From positions 1 through 14,800 of the forward strand of contig JAFMSC010000049.1 of NCBI GenBank assembly GCA_017353825.1: a DNA stretch of 14,800 bases. Reading direction: 5' to 3'. Every line of letters starts with the position of its first letter. Within the stretch, counting starts at the first letter, position 1. The notes under the pieces were generated by a model. It saw nothing but the letters and a program-made list of their open reading frames with translations. It searched no databases and was not told where the DNA came from. The position numbers and the translations under genes were made by a program. Source of the stretch: Hyphomicrobiaceae bacterium (GTDB lineage Bacteria > Pseudomonadota > Alphaproteobacteria > Rhizobiales > Hyphomicrobiaceae). Shown piece by piece: positions 13,484 to 14,800 of this stretch.

Positions 13484-13924
13484 ATGTACGCCGTCGAGGT
13501 GCGCGAACGCATCATGGTCGCCCACAGCCTGCCCGATCCGTTTTTCGGGCCGGCCCAGGGCATGCACGGCGCCACCTTTGTGGTGGACGTGGCGTTCTTG
13601 CGCGAGACGCTTACCAGCCAGAACGTGGTTGTGGACATCGGCGCCGCGCTTGAGGTGCTCAAGGCAACGCTAAAGCCCCTGGCCTACCAGAACCTTGACG
13701 CACTGCCCCAGTTCAAGGGCAAGCTCACCACCACTGAGTTCCTTTGCCGCTACGTGTTCGACGCCATGGCCAAGGCCGCCGGCGAGGGTGCCCTGGGTGA
13801 AGACGCCAGGACCCTCGCCAAAATCCGGGTGACGCTCAGCGAGACGGACCTGGCGCGCGCCTGGTTCGAGGGGCCAGTCGAGGGGCCAGTCGAGGGGCCG
13901 GGGGAGGGGCCAGTCCCAGGGTGA
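13484..13924 (+). CDS. PTPS/QueD-fold protein with altered active site
   Basis: A 146-residue member of the 6-pyruvoyltetrahydropterin synthase / 6-carboxytetrahydropterin synthase fold. Aligned by eye with E. coli QueD: AHSL (H14) matches AHRL; FGPAQGMHGATF (21-32) matches the C-x3-HGH segment, so the catalytic Cys is A24, one zinc His is kept (H28) and the other is A30; the catalytic Asp-His of LDHHYLND reads LAYQNLDA; the TEF and SETDLARAW segments keep the acidic substrate-anchoring residues. So it probably does not carry out standard PTPS or QueD chemistry. The last 20 residues, after ARAW, are a repeat-encoded tail (EGPV twice, EGPG, EGPV). The start has no good ribosome-binding site because a C-rich repeat abuts it. 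A GT4 gene starts 15 bp downstream, so the two are probably co-transcribed. Confidence 0.82.
   Translation: MYAVEVRERIMVAHSLPDPFFGPAQGMHGATFVVDVAFLRETLTSQNVVVDIGAALEVLKATLKPLAYQNLDALPQFKGKLTTTEFLCRYVFDAMAKAAGEGALGEDARTLAKIRVTLSETDLARAWFEGPVEGPVEGPGEGPVPG
13867..13914 (+). repeat. 12-bp tandem repeat at the 3' end of the PTPS-fold gene
   Basis: Four contiguous 12-bp units start at 13867, 13879, 13891 and 13903, with consensus CGAGGGGCCAGT. They are in frame and encode EGPV, EGPV, EGPG and EGPV, a Pro-Gly-Glu tail. The gene stop follows 8 bp after the last unit, at 13922. Confidence 0.88.
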
Positions 13925-13939
13925 TCCAGGTGTGTACCC

Positions 13940-14800
13940 GTGCCCGAGCTTGTCTTCGCCATCCCCGGTGACATCACCCTGCGTACCGGCGGCTACATTT
14001 ACGACCGCCGAGTGCTGGCGCTGCTGCCGGCCGCCGGCGTGAGGGCCGAGCACCTGCCGCTTCCCGGCGGCTATCCCTCGCCGACCCCCGACGATCTTGC
14101 GGCTACGGCCCGCGCCTTCTCCGACCTGCCCCCGGACACAGTGCTTCTTGTCGATGGCCTGGCGTACGGGGCAATGCCGCCCGACGTGATTTCACAGGCA
14201 CGATGCCCGATCGTCGCCCTGGTCCATCACCCGCTTTGCCTGGAGGCCGGCCTGCCGGTCGAACGCCAGGTCGATCTCAATGCCTCTGAGAGCGCCGCTC
14301 TGGCCCTGGCCAGCCACGTCATCGTGACCAGCCCCACCACGGCGCGCACGCTGACGGCCGAGTTCAGCGTCCCGGCCGAGAAGATCACCGTCGCCGAGCC
14401 GGGTACCGACAAGGCCGGGCGCGTGCGCCCCAGGCACCCCATACAGATGCGTCACGGCCCGCGGCTCCTGGCGGCGGGCTCCATCGTGCCGCGCAAGGGT
14501 TACGATATCCTGGTACGCGCGCTGGCGCGACTTTGTCATCTCGACTGGCACCTCACCATTGCTGGCGACCCAGACCGCAGCCCCGAAACGGCCGCGGCGC
14601 TGGAAGCCCAGATCCGGCGCTCCGGGCTCCGCGACCGGATAGAGCTGGCGGGCGTCGTCGATACGCACACACTTGCCAAGCTTTACAGGCAGGCCGATGT
14701 TTTCGTGACCGCATCGCTCTACGAAGGCTACGGAATGGTGCTCAGCGAAGCGCTGGCGCGCGGATTGCCGATCGTTGCCACCACCGGCGGCGCCGCCGCC
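13940..14800 (+). CDS. Glycosyltransferase family 4 protein (partial, runs off the window)
   Basis: An open frame of 287 codons from GTG 13940 to the window end with no stop. The in-frame stop at 13922 leaves this GTG as the first usable start; a weak AGG (13928-13930) lies upstream. It has the GT-B fold of family GT4: N-terminal domain beginning VFAIPGDITLRTGGYIYDRR, the middle strand HVIVTSPTTA, the donor-domain start LLAAGSIVPRKGYDIL (177-191, with R185 and K186 that contact the nucleotide diphosphate in relatives) and the E-x7-E motif EGYGMVLSEALARG (E262 and E270). It transfers a sugar from an activated donor to an unknown acceptor. Being 15 bp from the PTPS-fold gene, a pterin or a lipid acceptor made by this cluster is possible. 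It is soluble or peripheral; no signal peptide is seen. Confidence 0.88.
   Translation, partial: MPELVFAIPGDITLRTGGYIYDRRVLALLPAAGVRAEHLPLPGGYPSPTPDDLAATARAFSDLPPDTVLLVDGLAYGAMPPDVISQARCPIVALVHHPLCLEAGLPVERQVDLNASESAALALASHVIVTSPTTARTLTAEFSVPAEKITVAEPGTDKAGRVRPRHPIQMRHGPRLLAAGSIVPRKGYDILVRALARLCHLDWHLTIAGDPDRSPETAAALEAQIRRSGLRDRIELAGVVDTHTLAKLYRQADVFVTASLYEGYGMVLSEALARGLPIVATTGGAAA

Overview
The window is GC-rich, densely coded bacterial DNA. The gene content points to an alphaproteobacterium, probably of the Hyphomicrobiales: a Hyf-like membrane complex without nickel ligands, an alphaproteobacterial-length MdoH/OpgH, and a dehydrogenase / pterin-synthase-fold / glycosyltransferase cluster. 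The taxon is inferred from family resemblance only; no rRNA or other marker gene is present.

Region 1 (1-5300, + strand) is an operon for a complex I-like, energy-converting hydrogenase-related membrane complex: the last codons of a HyfB-like subunit, then HyfC (NuoH-like), HyfE (NuoK-like), HyfF (NuoL/M/N-like proton channel), HyfG (NuoC-NuoD fusion) and HyfI (NuoB-like). The first five are joined by overlaps or 3-bp gaps; a 99-bp spacer rich in inverted repeats precedes hyfI. All four Cys that would bind [NiFe] in the large subunit are replaced (SGDS and DPSWFQ), while the NuoB-like subunit keeps its [4Fe-4S] ligands and HyfF keeps its channel residues. This is therefore probably not a hydrogenase but an Ehr-type complex with an unknown redox partner.

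Region 2 (5301-8998) holds regulators: a convergent GntR/UTRA repressor (- strand), then a NarL/FixJ-type response regulator and a membrane sensor histidine kinase with a Cache-like periplasmic domain (+ strand). The kinase carries a 63-bp in-frame tandem duplication that doubles the ATP-binding G1 box.

Region 3 (9034-11904, - strand) reads mdoH (periplasmic glucan glucosyltransferase), then a frameshifted antitoxin of the putative addiction-module family, then an FkbM methyltransferase. The methyltransferase frame begins with about 14 residues that look like the start of a RelE/ParE toxin, so a toxin-antitoxin pair seems to have decayed here and its toxin start became joined to the methyltransferase.

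Region 4 (11944-14800, + strand) holds a zinc-less BchC-like MDR dehydrogenase, a 58-residue two-helix membrane protein too short for ordinary ORF calling, a PTPS/QueD-fold protein that lacks most canonical active-site residues, and a GT4 glycosyltransferase running off the window. The dehydrogenase, PTPS-fold protein and glycosyltransferase may form a pathway that makes or modifies a glycosylated pterin-like compound; this is inference.

A recurrent feature is short tandem repeats of about 12 bp, different in sequence at each locus but placed at gene ends: across the stop codon of the GntR gene, across the stop codon of the MDR gene, directly before the stop of the PTPS gene, and directly before its start codon.
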